From Polaribacter sp. HaHaR_3_91 (lineage in GTDB: Bacteria; Bacteroidota; Bacteroidia; Flavobacteriales; Flavobacteriaceae): DNA of 64,000 bases. The position numbers and the translations under genes were made by a program. Below are positions 36,101-44,909 of the stretch, piece after piece; within the stretch, counting starts at the first letter, position 1, and each line of letters begins with the position of its first letter. Below the pieces are notes generated by a model that did no database searches, was not told where the DNA came from, and saw only the letters and a program-made list of their open reading frames with translations. The stretch is taken from positions 2,204,001 to 2,268,000 of the forward strand of contig NZ_CP058986.1 of NCBI RefSeq assembly GCF_019278525.1, read 5' to 3'.

Positions 36101-36987
36101 ATAATGGTGAAGGTTTTGACGGATTTACAGGAACTCCTGTAGAAGGTGAAGCAATTAATACACCGAATTCTTACAACAAACTTGTTGGACCTGTTTTAAA
36201 TATTACAGAAATCTGGCCAGGGAACGGCGAGGGTGATAATCTTACTGCAGATTGGTTTGAAATTACGAATAATGGACCATTACCTTGGACACCAGAATTA
36301 GGTGGACTTTATTTTGATGATGATTCTCAAGATCCTGCATCTGCAGTTTTAATTTCTGGGATTACTTCTATTCAACCAGGAGAATCTGTAATTGCAGTTG
36401 ATGCTTCAGACACAGATAATTATATATCAGTTTGGGGCGGAGTTTATGCTATTTCTGATGTTCAAATAGGAACCTATGCTGGTGCTGGTTTATCTGGCGG
36501 TGGAGATGCTGTAACTTTATGGATTGGAGAACCAACTACGGTTGGAACAATCGTTGACTTTGAAACCTATCCGGATACGGCTTCTAACCCAGGACAATCG
36601 TATGATGTTGAAAAAGCTGGATTTAGTGAAATTAATATAGCACCTTATTTTGCCAATGCAACCGTAGTAAATGATGCAAATGAAGCAGCTATAGGTTCAC
36701 CAGGAAATAAAGGAACTGTTTTAAGTGTTTACGATAATGCAGTAAATACGGTTAAAACGTTTCCTATTCCTTTTGATGATACATTACATTTACAACTAAA
36801 TACATCAACGAATATAACAATGGCTACCGTAAAAATTATAGATATGTTAGGTGCTGTTGTTTTTAGTAAAAAAATGGATCTATCAACTGGTAAAGTAACT
36901 TTAGACAATATGGTTAGGTTGCATTCAGGAGTTTATGTCTTACACATTGCTGAATTGAATACGACCATGAAAATTGTAAAGAAATAA
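33136..36987 (+). CDS. T9SS-exported protein with repeated lamin-tail domains
   Basis: This 1283-residue exported protein has a signal peptide (residues 1-20, ending VGYSQ). Lamin tail-like domains start at about 24, 211 and 1020, each with ITEIWxGN then DWFEITN, and end near PGQSYDV. A divergent LTD-like domain lies at about 842 (REFIEIYGDPFTDYSNYTI). A central beta-propeller-like region of DUF3616 appearance spans about 500-830 (DDDYIWIGDDEDQTIRLYN). The last 75 residues are a type A T9SS sorting domain (TFPIPFDDTLHL, GVYVLHIAELNTTMKIVKK). It is probably anchored at the cell surface. Asp/Glu richness fits calcium binding. Confidence 0.87.
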   Translation: MYKKITILTAALFSYFVGYSQTTLKITEIWSGNSKGNNLTGDWFEITNTGSEAWTPAMGDLYFIDDRDEIDYIDDAVLINGIAVIKPGESIIAIKDEDITEFTSVWDDVYDLTDVQIGTHDGKGLGKGGDVVNLFISATVPTDNSTRVDSAAYPDTEANPGQSYDVTKGAFSVIGEAPYVPVATAVNDEGESAIASPGNTGSTAPNLQITEIWPGNGKGDNLTGDWFEITNTGSGAWTSAEGNLYYVDDRDEIDYVDDAVLLNGVTIIQPGESIIAIKDENSTQFIAVWESVYNLTNVQIATHDGKGLGGGGDTVNLFVSTTTPTDNSTRVDSEAYPDTATNPGQSYDVTKGSFSVLGEGPFVPAATAVNNEGESAIGSPGNLEKVAASTINIVVDTANLTSFLDVSETNAGFVSGVVNDATDPASTIGIPFLISDSNTALSDLTVSINSSNEAVVSNANLVLTGTSGERLLKIIPSTFGFSKITITVKDTEENAATYTINYAASAASITPSTSRFHTGSADGSTGIAIDDDYIWIGDDEDQTIRLYNANQSGLPVKEIDFNSFLGSTKEADLEGSFRLDDTIYWIGSTAEADRSVIFTTTLSGTGTASNLTYNDKYNNLQEDLLNWDENNLHGLGANYFQLSTVLEVEALALAPNSTTTAYLGLRSSTVENKAIVIPVTNFTSLPGMPSGSATFGTPILLDLAGRSLRSMECNENGCILIGGPFGTKTDFKLYTWTGNESDQPELRNADLTALNANGSFEGLVSLPNSTFLGADGDTDTVKLLVDLGATVIYNDGEENKGLRDQWKKFRSDVVTLGTVGTPFIKTPVINEFVIDHSGTDTREFIEIYGDPFTDYSNYTIVEIEGDSGNTGLIDDATFTAGTTDENGYWTSPFQENTLENGATTFLLVKDYTGTLGDDIDTNDDGTIDTTYWSAVVDGIASSEGQTGDLVYALDLAPGFDGNENQVGGASRILNGVDTDSTSDWVRNDYNGEGFDGFTGTPVEGEAINTPNSYNKLVGPVLNITEIWPGNGEGDNLTADWFEITNNGPLPWTPELGGLYFDDDSQDPASAVLISGITSIQPGESVIAVDASDTDNYISVWGGVYAISDVQIGTYAGAGLSGGGDAVTLWIGEPTTVGTIVDFETYPDTASNPGQSYDVEKAGFSEINIAPYFANATVVNDANEAAIGSPGNKGTVLSVYDNAVNTVKTFPIPFDDTLHLQLNTSTNITMATVKIIDMLGAVVFSKKMDLSTGKVTLDNMVRLHSGVYVLHIAELNTTMKIVKK

Positions 36988-37005
36988 GCATTCTTTTTAA
37001 AAAGT

Positions 37006-37042
37006 AAAAGCCAGTTAGTAAAACTACTAACTGGCTTTTTTT
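37006..37042. terminator. Strong terminator after lamin-tail protein gene
   Basis: A 15-bp perfect stem AAAAGCCAGTTAGTA (37006-37020) with its complement at 37025-37039, a 4-base loop and flanking A and T runs. It can serve both convergent genes. Confidence 0.9.
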
Positions 37043-37102
37043 ATTTAAGATTATCTTGAAACCTTCAGATATAAAGTTTAAACTAAAAAATTTACTATAA
37101 AA

Positions 37103-37726
37103 TTATGTGGTTATCAAATCAAAAGAAATTTTAATACCTGTAATTACCATACCTGTACCAATAATGGCAATGATTAAACCCATTATTTTACCAATTACAG
37201 AAATTACGTTATTCCCCACTACTTTTACTATTAAATCACTCAATCTAAACGTATAAAAAGTAATTAAACTCATGGTTCCGAAGATCACAATCACTAAAAT
37301 GATGTGTATGGTTTGTACATTCGCCACAAAGTTCATGGCAGTTACAATGGTTCCTGGACCTGCCAAAATAGGAATTGCCAATGGAGACACCGCAATATCT
37401 TCATCAACATCTACATTTTTAATGTTCTTTACATCAGATTTTTTAGATTGTAGCATTTCAAATCCAATGTAAAATATTAAAATACCTCCTGTAATTTTAA
37501 ATGCAGGGACACTTATATTAAACAATTCAAAAATATATTTACCTAAAAGCACAAAAACAGTTACAATTACAAAAGCAATAATATTACTTCGTTTGTTAAT
37601 GTCTCTTTTCGTTTCTTTGTCCAAACCTCTCGTTAAAGACACAAAAACCGTCATGTTCGAGATCGGGTTGGTTATTGCAAAAAAGCCTGTAAAAACAGTT
37701 ATTGCAAAGGTTATTAAATTATCCAT
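37103..37726 (-). CDS. MarC family integral membrane protein
   Basis: This 207-residue protein has six predicted transmembrane segments and the MarC/NAAT signatures: FFAITNPISNMTVFVSLT near the start, FKITGGILIFYIGFEML, and AIPILAGPGTIVTAM in the fourth segment. Proteins of this family are inner membrane proteins of poorly defined transport function; despite the name they are not shown to confer antibiotic resistance. Confidence 0.9.
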   Translation of the reverse strand: MDNLITFAITVFTGFFAITNPISNMTVFVSLTRGLDKETKRDINKRSNIIAFVIVTVFVLLGKYIFELFNISVPAFKITGGILIFYIGFEMLQSKKSDVKNIKNVDVDEDIAVSPLAIPILAGPGTIVTAMNFVANVQTIHIILVIVIFGTMSLITFYTFRLSDLIVKVVGNNVISVIGKIMGLIIAIIGTGMVITGIKISFDLITT

Positions 37727-38159
37727 TTATTCTAAAGTTTTGAATCTGCAAAACAATTGAATTAGTTCTTTATAACCTAAGTAATTATGATATTTTTTTC
37801 TTAAAATATTTACACACATATATCCTCTTTTTAAACCTCCAAAAAATCATTAAAATAGGTCTTATCTGAGTTTAAAAAAGAGGAAGAATACATATGCTTA
37901 AAGCAACCTATTTAATTGAGCCTTTTTAAGTGTTTTTATTTTATCTATTATTCTGATATATGTATTTCTAAGGTAGTTTCAATCCTAAATTCTGGTACTA
38001 CCAATTCTTTTACTCAAAGCTGAAAAACCGGAGGGAATTGTTTGGTGTAAGTTTCTGTTCAATGTTCCTATAAAATCGAGTCCTCAAAAGAAATGAGTAC
38101 GTCAATTAAATTGTATATTTGCCTTTATTTTTACAACAAACATTTACCTTTTTTTAGAT
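37727..38159. other. Intergenic region upstream of the degenerate DEAD gene
   Basis: An AT-rich gap with a TATATTTG promoter element at 38114-38121, 38 bp before the ATG at 38160. No gene remnant is recognised in the rest. Confidence 0.45.
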
Positions 38160-38774
38160 ATGCCTTTTAAAAAATTACATGCTGATATAAAAGAGATCTT
38201 AGAATCTCTAGAAATAACAACTCCTACTCCATTTCAAAGTAAAAGTATACCTGTTATTAAAAGTGGTGCAAATATTTATTGTACAGCTCCAGCAAACAGT
38301 GGAAAAACGACTACACTAGTACTTACTACCTTGCATAAATTAAAGTGCCAAGAAGTTGGTTCTGCTCCAAGGGCATTGATTTTAGTAGAAAATTCTGAAA
38401 AAGCACTTGCATTGCATGATGAATTTATAAAACTTAGTAAATACGATGCTTTACGTGTATATGCTTGTGATGACAGAGAACACATAGAGTTGTTAAAATC
38501 AGAAATTTTTGAAGGTGTTGACGTGCTTATTGCTACGCCTAAAACCATGAATAAATTACTTTTATTAGAAGGTGTAAATACCACACAATTAAAGATTTTA
38601 AGTATAGATGATGCCGAGTTTTTAGTGGAAAAAACTGCCTATGCAGCATTAATGGCAATTACACAAAGTATTCATAAATGCCAATATGTATTATATTCAG
38701 AAAAAATGGACCCTATTTTAAAACGATTTGAATCTTATTTTATGCAATACGCTAAAACAGTATCTGTTAAATAA
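38160..38774 (+). CDS. Single-domain, degenerate DEAD-box helicase-like protein
   Basis: This 204-residue protein corresponds to only the first RecA-like domain of a DEAD-box helicase. A Q-motif-like TPTPFQSKSIPVI, Walker A APANSGKTT and motif Ib-like VLIATPKTM are present. Motif II reads SIDDAEF in place of DEAD and motif III (SAT) is missing, replaced by LYSEKMD. The C-terminal helicase domain is absent and the stop is clean, so this is not a recent truncation of an adjacent frame. It may bind ATP or RNA in a regulatory way but is unlikely to unwind RNA alone. The MetAP gene follows after 24 bp, so it may be translation-linked. Confidence 0.75.
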   Translation: MPFKKLHADIKEILESLEITTPTPFQSKSIPVIKSGANIYCTAPANSGKTTTLVLTTLHKLKCQEVGSAPRALILVENSEKALALHDEFIKLSKYDALRVYACDDREHIELLKSEIFEGVDVLIATPKTMNKLLLLEGVNTTQLKILSIDDAEFLVEKTAYAALMAITQSIHKCQYVLYSEKMDPILKRFESYFMQYAKTVSVK

Positions 38775-38798
38775 TATTTCATCCAAAAAAATAAGCAA

Positions 38799-39563
38799 AT
38801 GTCAATAACTACAGAAGCAGAATTAATCGGAATGCAAAGGGTTAGTGAAGTTGTTGGAACAACGCTAAAACTCATGAAAAAACATGCCAAAGTTGGTATG
38901 TCAACTAAAGAGTTAGATGCATATGGAGCTGAAATATTAGAGAGTTATGGTGCTAAATCTGCTCCTTATGAAACTTATAATTTTCCTGGGTATGCTTGTA
39001 TCAGGGTAAATAAAGAAGCTGCTCACGGAATTCCTTCAGACAAAAAAATATTGAAAGAGGGAGATTTAATAAATATTGATGTTTCTGCAGAGTTAAACGG
39101 ATTTTGGTCTGATAATGGAGGTTCTTTTGTAATTGGAAAAGACATTCATAATCACCAACCTCTTGTAAATGCTTCTAAAGATATTTTACATAAAGCTATA
39201 AGCAACATAAAAGGTGGTGTAAAAATAGCTGATATTGGACATTTAATAGAAACAGAAGCAAAAAAATCTGGTTTTAAAGTGATTAAAAATCTGGCAGGAC
39301 ATGGAGTAGGAAGAAGTTTGCATGAAGAACCTGAAAACATTTTAAACTACCGTGTAAAATCTAATCGTGAAAGGTTTAGAAAAAATACAACAGTAGCTAT
39401 TGAAACATTTATTTCAACAAAATCAACTGTGGCTGTAGAATTAAATGACGGTTGGACTTTAGTTGGAAATAGAGGTGGATACGTTACACAACATGAGCAA
39501 ACAATATTGATTACAGACAAAAATCCTATTATTTTGACTGAATCTAATGGGATGTGGAATTAA
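38799..39563 (+). CDS. map: Type I methionine aminopeptidase
   Basis: This 254-residue M24A enzyme removes the initiator Met from nascent proteins. The metal and catalytic residues are all present: His in EAAHGIP, Asp in NIDVSAELNG and WSDNGGSF, His in LAGHGVGRSLHEEP, Glu in AIETF and Glu in TQHEQT. The NFPGYACIRVN segment is typical. Length and lack of extension match type Ia enzymes. It lies 24 bp after the DEAD-like gene and 64 bp before the ThiE-like gene, away from the ribosomal operon where map often sits, so it may be a second copy. Confidence 0.92.
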   Translation: MSITTEAELIGMQRVSEVVGTTLKLMKKHAKVGMSTKELDAYGAEILESYGAKSAPYETYNFPGYACIRVNKEAAHGIPSDKKILKEGDLINIDVSAELNGFWSDNGGSFVIGKDIHNHQPLVNASKDILHKAISNIKGGVKIADIGHLIETEAKKSGFKVIKNLAGHGVGRSLHEEPENILNYRVKSNRERFRKNTTVAIETFISTKSTVAVELNDGWTLVGNRGGYVTQHEQTILITDKNPIILTESNGMWN

Positions 39564-39627
39564 AAACCACTTACTAATAAAACGCATTCATTTGCGATTA
39601 TAACCATCACCCTAAAACGAACACAAA

Positions 39628-40266
39628 ATGATTCCTAAACTACACTATATATCTCAAGGTAATTCTCCAAAAGAACATTTAGAAAATATTCAGAAAGCAT
39701 GTTCGTCTGGAGCAGAATTGGTACAATTAAACATTGCTGGTATTTCTGAAAAGAAATATCTAAAATTAGCACTAGAAGCGAGAGAAATTACATCTCATTT
39801 TCAAACTAGATTAATTTTAAGCAATCACTTTAAAATTGCGAAAGAAGTAAAAGCAGATGGTGTTCATTTAGAGGACATAGATTTCTGTGCTACAACGGCT
39901 TTAGAACATTTATATACTTGGCAAATTGTTGGTGCAACAGCAAACACCTTGCAAGATTGTAACACCTTAATTAGTAAAAAAGTAGATTATATTACTTTAA
40001 GTCCGTTTAAGAATAAGGAAGCGAAAGAGAATTCTACAAAGGATTTAGGTTTAAATGGTTTTTCTTTAATTGTAGAAGCTTTAAAAACTGAAACTCCTAT
40101 TATTGGTGCTGGAGGAATTACAACAGATGATGTTGCTGATATTTTAGAAACTGGAGTTTCTGGAATAGCCGTTTCAGATGCAATTTCACAAAACTTTGAT
40201 TCCATTAAAAAGTTTAACGAATTGTTAAATGCATCTTCTACACAAGAGCAACGACACACTTTTTAG
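39628..40266 (+). CDS. Thiamine phosphate synthase/TenI family protein
   Basis: This 212-residue TIM-barrel protein has the ThiE/TenI pattern: PKLHYISQGNSPKEHLENIQKACSSGAELVQL, ADGVHLEDIDF, VDYITLSPFKN, and the phosphate-binding IIGAGGITTDDVADILETGVSGIAVSDAI. No other thiamine gene is adjacent. ThiE joins the pyrimidine and thiazole halves of thiamine; TenI-like relatives aromatise the thiazole. The altered GVHLED region (usually GVHLGQ/ED) does not decide between them. Confidence 0.82.
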   Translation: MIPKLHYISQGNSPKEHLENIQKACSSGAELVQLNIAGISEKKYLKLALEAREITSHFQTRLILSNHFKIAKEVKADGVHLEDIDFCATTALEHLYTWQIVGATANTLQDCNTLISKKVDYITLSPFKNKEAKENSTKDLGLNGFSLIVEALKTETPIIGAGGITTDDVADILETGVSGIAVSDAISQNFDSIKKFNELLNASSTQEQRHTF

Positions 40267-40441
40267 TCTCAATAATTTACTTTAGAGCTTAGCTCTATAA
40301 TATAATTATACATATTAGTTTTAGAGCTAAAATGCTACACTTTATAAAATGAACTGAATAAATTGGTTTGTTTTAAATACATTTATTTATATAATAAGTC
40401 GCCCATTTTTTAACATTAAGGCTTATTTAAAATCTTTATTT

Positions 40442-41695
40442 ATGAAAATTACACATCAATTATACGATTATTTAGTAAATACGGGAATCCCTGAAACCTA
40501 TGCAGCATATATAAATATGTTTGCTTTGCTAATAACTGTATTAATTCTTACATTTTTAATTGATTATATTATTAGAAAAATTCTTGTACAGTTGTTCAGT
40601 CAATTTGCTTCAAAAAGTAAGACCAATTTTGATGATATTTTAGTAAAAAATAAAGTACCTCGGAATATAGCGCATATCGTTCCATTAATTTTTGCTTTAG
40701 AATGCGTGCCTTTTGTATTTTTTGATTTTCAATATATAGAAAATATAATTCAGAAAAGTTTAGAGGTATTTACCATTGTTTTAGTACTTTGGATTGTAAG
40801 AAGTTTCTTAAATTCTCTTAAAGATTTTTTTAAAACCTTACCTAGTTTAAAAGACAAACCGATAGATAGTTACACGCAAGTATTTATGATTTTTGCTTGG
40901 GTATTCGGTATTTTATCAGCCTTTGCAATTATTACGGGTATCGAGTTTATTAAATTTATTACTACTATTGGTGCTGCTTCTGCAGTTATTATCTTGGTAT
41001 TTAAAGATACAATTTTAGGTTTTGTTGCCAGTATTCAAGTATCTATCAATGATATGGTAAGAATTGGCGACTGGATTACGTTTGAAAAATATGGTGCAGA
41101 TGGAGATGTTATTGAAATTAATTTATCAACAGTAAAGGTTCAAAATTTTGACAAAACGATTACAACAATTCCTACCTACGCCTTAATTTCTGACTCTTTT
41201 AAAAACTGGCGTGGAATGACTAATTCTGGTGGTAGACGTATTAAAAGGTCTTTAAATATCAACTTAGAAAGCATTCATTATTTATCTACACAAGAAGTTG
41301 AAGACTTTAAGAAAATTCAGTCTATTAGCGCTTATTTAGAAACAAGACAAGCAGATATTGATGCGTATAATCAAAAAAATAACATCAATAAAGAACTATT
41401 ATTAAACGGTAGAAATTTAACGAACATTGGTGTTTTTAGAAAATATATTGAAACCTACATAGAAAACCATTCTGGTACCAATAAAGATATGATGATTATG
41501 GTGCGCCAAATGCCACCAGAAACGCAAGGTATTCCGATTGAAATTTATGCTTTTAGTAGTGATAAACGTTGGAAAAACTACGAATACATTATGTCGGATA
41601 TTTTTGACCATGTAATTGCAGCAGTTCCTTATTTTAATTTACAAGTTTTTGAACTACCTAGTAATTCTAGCTTTACAAACTTAAAGCAGCAATAA
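40442..41695 (+). CDS. Large mechanosensitive ion channel (YbdG-like MscS family)
   Basis: This 417-residue protein has about five transmembrane segments (strong ones at about 24-46, 75-95, 102-122 and 148-168) before a pore helix FITTIGAASAVIILVFKDTILGFVASIQ. The MscS beta domain follows (VRIGDWITFEKYGADGDVIEINLSTVKVQNFD), then a C-terminal domain larger than in MscS, with the YbdG-type insertion. It probably responds to mild osmotic downshock. It is monocistronic, with a strong terminator. Confidence 0.9.
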   Translation: MKITHQLYDYLVNTGIPETYAAYINMFALLITVLILTFLIDYIIRKILVQLFSQFASKSKTNFDDILVKNKVPRNIAHIVPLIFALECVPFVFFDFQYIENIIQKSLEVFTIVLVLWIVRSFLNSLKDFFKTLPSLKDKPIDSYTQVFMIFAWVFGILSAFAIITGIEFIKFITTIGAASAVIILVFKDTILGFVASIQVSINDMVRIGDWITFEKYGADGDVIEINLSTVKVQNFDKTITTIPTYALISDSFKNWRGMTNSGGRRIKRSLNINLESIHYLSTQEVEDFKKIQSISAYLETRQADIDAYNQKNNINKELLLNGRNLTNIGVFRKYIETYIENHSGTNKDMMIMVRQMPPETQGIPIEIYAFSSDKRWKNYEYIMSDIFDHVIAAVPYFNLQVFELPSNSSFTNLKQQ

Positions 41696-41710
41696 ATTAA
41701 AAGCATATAA

Positions 41711-41744
41711 AAAGGAGGGTAATTTTACAATTACCCTCCTTTTC
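41711..41744. terminator. Terminator between MscS-like and DUF6515 genes
   Basis: Stem AAAGGAGGGTAATT (41711-41724) with AATTACCCTCCTTT (41729-41742) and a 4-base loop, flanked by A and T runs, between convergent genes. Confidence 0.88.
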
Positions 41745-41771
41745 TTCAATCAATCAACCAATATATTTACC

Positions 41772-42395
41772 TTAATTTACATCTATAACACCCACTACTT
41801 CATAAGCTCTAGTGCCATTTACTTGTACTTTTTCATATAGAATATTTGCATATTCATAATAGGTTTGTCCGTCTATAACTACTTTTTCATAATCATTTGG
41901 TAACTCATAAACCACAGTTCCTACTTCTGGTTCTACTACTTCATATTCATTATTTATATTTAGATAAAAAGTACCATTTACATTGTAATAATTGTAATTG
42001 TTAAATCTAATTCTTTTATAATTTGTTGGTAAAACACGTACTCTAAACCCAATTTTTGGAGCTATTACGATATAACGTCCTCTAGATTGTGTGTAATACT
42101 TATTATTTGCATAATAATAGTTTTGTCCTTTATGGCTTACAACCGTTCTATTTGGTACATTTCTAACAGAAACCACTTTTTTTGTAGGCTTTTTATACGT
42201 TACTGTCTTACTTGGTATTCTTCTACTTGCCGTACTTCTTTTAGTCGTTGTTGTAGTTACTGTTCTTGTTGTTTTTGTTGGAGTAGATTTAGTTGTTGTG
42301 GTTCTACGTGTTTGTGCAGAAACTTGTGTTGCAACAGCAACGATAAACATAGATGGTAGAACGAATGTTTTTATAAATGCTTTCATAATATTCAT
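41772..42395 (-). CDS. DUF6515 family secreted protein
   Basis: This 207-residue protein has a signal peptide ending QVSAQ, followed by a Thr/Lys/Arg-rich low-complexity stretch (about 27-80). The C-terminal half has the repeated pattern of DUF6515: NYYYANNKYYTQSRGRYIVIAP, RFNNYNYYNVNGTFYLNINNEYEVVEPEVGTVVYELP and IDGQTYYEYANILYEKV. Each repeat pairs a Tyr-rich strand with a PxxGxxVxxLP turn. The function is unknown; an exported, envelope-associated protein is likely. Confidence 0.78.
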   Translation of the reverse strand: MNIMKAFIKTFVLPSMFIVAVATQVSAQTRRTTTTKSTPTKTTRTVTTTTTKRSTASRRIPSKTVTYKKPTKKVVSVRNVPNRTVVSHKGQNYYYANNKYYTQSRGRYIVIAPKIGFRVRVLPTNYKRIRFNNYNYYNVNGTFYLNINNEYEVVEPEVGTVVYELPNDYEKVVIDGQTYYEYANILYEKVQVNGTRAYEVVGVIDVN

Positions 42396-42682
42396 ATTTT
42401 TAAATTAAACTTCTTTTTTTATACTTCTAAGACTGCTAAATATAACTTAGGTTTAATGACTTTTTAGAGGAATAGATAAACAGGGGATTTATATCTATGA
42501 ACAAGATCATTTTATAGACGCAATTATATATGAAAAAAGGCCAACATCACTCCTATCCTTAATTCATTTAAAGTATTATTGTTAGTTTTAGATTAGTAGA
42601 GAACCATTTGATAACCATAATAGGTTTTACACTGCGTAACCAAATCTATAATAGTATCAATAAAAGACAAATCATATTAGAA
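42396..42682. other. Intergenic region
   Basis: AT-rich DNA between two minus-strand genes, containing the leader of the DUF6515 gene. No promoter match strong enough to list and no RNA gene is seen. Confidence 0.4.
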
Positions 42683-42720
42683 ACAAAAGAAGACATACTT
42701 TACAGTATGTCTTCTTTTGT
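42683..42720 (-). terminator. Terminator of the EF-hand lipoprotein gene
   Basis: A 17-bp perfect stem ACAAAAGAAGACATACT (42683-42699) with its complement at 42704-42720 and a TTAC loop, lying 18 bp after the stop codon of the minus-strand gene. Confidence 0.88.
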
Positions 42721-42737
42721 CCTAATTTAAAACAATA

Positions 42738-43040
42738 TTATTTTAATAACGCTAATAAACCTGTTAATTCAGTTAGGTTTAGAGAAGTGCTATTGTCTGT
42801 GTCTAATACGTTAAAGTTTTCTGATACAGAACCAATTGCCTCTGTTGTGCTAATTGTTTCGTCTTTATTAGTGTCTAATAATGTAAAAAGAGTAGAAACT
42901 TGCTGTACAGTAGAGTTTGAACTTAAAGAACCTAATAAGGTTGCAGCTTGTTTAAGGTTAGATGAAGAACCAATGTTCTGAATACTATTACAACTAAACA
43001 TTGTAACGGTAAGTACTAGGGTTAATGCGATTTTTCTCAT
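42738..43040 (-). CDS. Small EF-hand lipoprotein
   Basis: This 100-residue protein has a lipoprotein signal (ALTLVLTVTMFSC, Cys about residue 17). The C-terminal half holds two calcium-binding EF-hand loops, LDTNKDETISTTEA and LDTDNSTSLNLTEL, with the Asp/Asn ligands and the loop-closing Glu in place. It is anchored in the envelope, and probably binds calcium. Single-gene unit with its own terminator. Confidence 0.78.
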   Translation of the reverse strand: MRKIALTLVLTVTMFSCNSIQNIGSSSNLKQAATLLGSLSSNSTVQQVSTLFTLLDTNKDETISTTEAIGSVSENFNVLDTDNSTSLNLTELTGLLALLK

Positions 43041-43290
43041 GTAATATATGTATGATTTTATGTTGCATCAAAAGTACTTTTAACGATTGGCTTTATAAAA
43101 CAAAATAGACAAACACCATATATTTACCGCTTAATAAGAGCTCACAACAGATAAAATAAAATGCACTGGATTATTCTGTGAATGATGATAAAAAACTGCC
43201 TATAATTCTGGAATAATTAATTATTAAATAGTGATTTTGAAGTAGATTTTTTAACTAAATTTTAGTTTATAAAAGCCAATTAATAATACG

Positions 43291-44037
43291 CTACTCTATT
43301 TCTTCTTGCAACTTTGTAATCAGTATTTTGGTTTTACTATGTAGAGTTCTTGCGTAACCTAATTGTATTTTGGTTTGTAATAATCGATCAATAATACTGT
43401 TCTGATATTCTTTGGTAGCCAATAAGGTTTTATAATCAGATTTATTTCCAAATTCTTTAATATGTTTATATTTTAAATCATTGTCAGGAAGCATATCTAT
43501 CAATGAAATAAATTTTTCTAAAGTAGGTTTTATCTTGTTTTCTACGATGTTTTTATTTTTCTTATCCTGATTATTAAATTGCTCAATTTTGGTTAAATAC
43601 GTAGCTATTAAATCTTTTAACTTACTACTTTCTATCAGTTCCATTTTAGCTGTACTAAGAATAGATTTTACAGAACTGTCTTGTAAATTAACTTCTTTCA
43701 CTGCTACATTTAAAATAGTATCTTTTGCACCCTGTGTTAGTTCATTGGTGTTTTTACCAACATAATTTAACGTATTTTCTAAAGACGTTATAGTTTCTGT
43801 ATTTTCTTCCAAAGAACGTTTTAATAAACGCAAATTGGTTGTTAATTCATCATGTAGATTGGTGTAAATTTCATCTACCAGAATGTTGTTTTTTTGAATA
43901 TCGCTTAAATCATTTATTTTCCAAGCAATAGACACAGCAATTACAATCAAAATTATTTCACCTAAAGCATATAAGGCATAGGATTTAAACTTTCTTAAGT
44001 CTATTAAATTTCTTCTTATTTTACGAAACAGTTTCAT
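43291..44037 (-). CDS. DUF6090 family membrane protein
   Basis: The ATG at 44037 (MKLFRKIRRNLI) is chosen; the open frame extends 32 codons upstream, but that part has no family resemblance. The 248-residue protein has the DUF6090 start: a basic N-terminus, one transmembrane segment (LYALGEIILIVIAVSIAWKIND) and a long helical exterior region. Function is unknown. The family is common in Flavobacteriia, often in tandem copies; only one is here. Confidence 0.78.
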   Translation of the reverse strand: MKLFRKIRRNLIDLRKFKSYALYALGEIILIVIAVSIAWKINDLSDIQKNNILVDEIYTNLHDELTTNLRLLKRSLEENTETITSLENTLNYVGKNTNELTQGAKDTILNVAVKEVNLQDSSVKSILSTAKMELIESSKLKDLIATYLTKIEQFNNQDKKNKNIVENKIKPTLEKFISLIDMLPDNDLKYKHIKEFGNKSDYKTLLATKEYQNSIIDRLLQTKIQLGYARTLHSKTKILITKLQEEIE

Positions 44038-44200
44038 AATACTATTTTGAATGATTTTTTTGTGTATATATAAAAAAAAGTACGCAAATGTTTGTGCATA
44101 TTTTCCGAAGAAAAAAGAAACACAAACACACACGCACTAGTATTTTAACAGTCTTTTTAAGTTGTTACTCTATAAAGTAATCATGTATTTTAATAACGTA

Positions 44201-44899
44201 CTATTTCACTTTTACAGGACACCCAATAGCTTTTGTAAAGTTTGGTGTCGGTTTTTCACCATTTTCTAAAGCCGCAATAGCATTTTCTACATATTTTACT
44301 TTAACAGCTTCTGCAGATCTTGCATTATCATCAATAGTACCAATGTATTGTACTTTTTTATTTGCGTCTAATAAAAACACATGTGGCGTTCTTACAGCCC
44401 CAAATTTAGGAGATACTTCCTGGTTTTCATCCGCTAAATACACAAACGGGAACGCTTTTTCAGAGGCTCTTTTTTGCATGGCTTTAAAACTTTCTTTATC
44501 ATTATCTTCACTTACGTTCGGATTGATAGCAACCACAGCATATCCTTTAGAAGCATAGGTGTTATGAAGCGCTGTTAACCTGTCTTCATACAATTTAGAA
44601 AACGGACATTCATTACACGTAAAAACTACAATGTATCCTTTTGCATCCTTAATATCTGATAAAGAAAATATACTTTCATCTACATTTTTTAATTTAAAAT
44701 CAGCAGCTACATCTCCTATTTTGTATCCACCAATTTCTTCTAATGTTTTAGATTGTACTGGACTGTGTCCGCCTCCTGGAGGACCTTTTCTTTCTCCGTT
44801 TGGTGGTGGTCCTTTTCTATCTTGTGCCGTTGCTGTATGAGTAATAAATAGACTACTCATTAAAATAATGGCAGCGAAAACTAATTTGCTTTTTTTCAT
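44201..44899 (-). CDS. Periplasmic redoxin/thioredoxin-like protein
   Basis: This 232-residue protein has a signal peptide ending TATAQ and a Gly/Pro-rich linker (DRKGPPPNGERKGPPGGG). The redoxin domain follows: IGDVAADFKLKNVDESIFSLSDI, active-site-like VFTCNECPFSKLYEDRL (CxxC), then VRTPHVFLLDANKKV with the cis-Pro. It is of the kind annotated as a thioredoxin or peroxiredoxin family protein. It is adjacent to a TlpA-like gene transcribed in the same direction 10 bp upstream, so the two probably form an operon for periplasmic redox. Confidence 0.83.
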   Translation of the reverse strand: MKKSKLVFAAIILMSSLFITHTATAQDRKGPPPNGERKGPPGGGHSPVQSKTLEEIGGYKIGDVAADFKLKNVDESIFSLSDIKDAKGYIVVFTCNECPFSKLYEDRLTALHNTYASKGYAVVAINPNVSEDNDKESFKAMQKRASEKAFPFVYLADENQEVSPKFGAVRTPHVFLLDANKKVQYIGTIDDNARSAEAVKVKYVENAIAALENGEKPTPNFTKAIGCPVKVK

Positions 44900-44909
44900 G
44901 ATTGTGATT

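Noticed and set aside
37727..38159. Riboswitch or structured RNA before the DEAD-like gene
   Set aside because: No known aptamer motif or stable conserved hairpin could be identified by eye; only a promoter element is supported.
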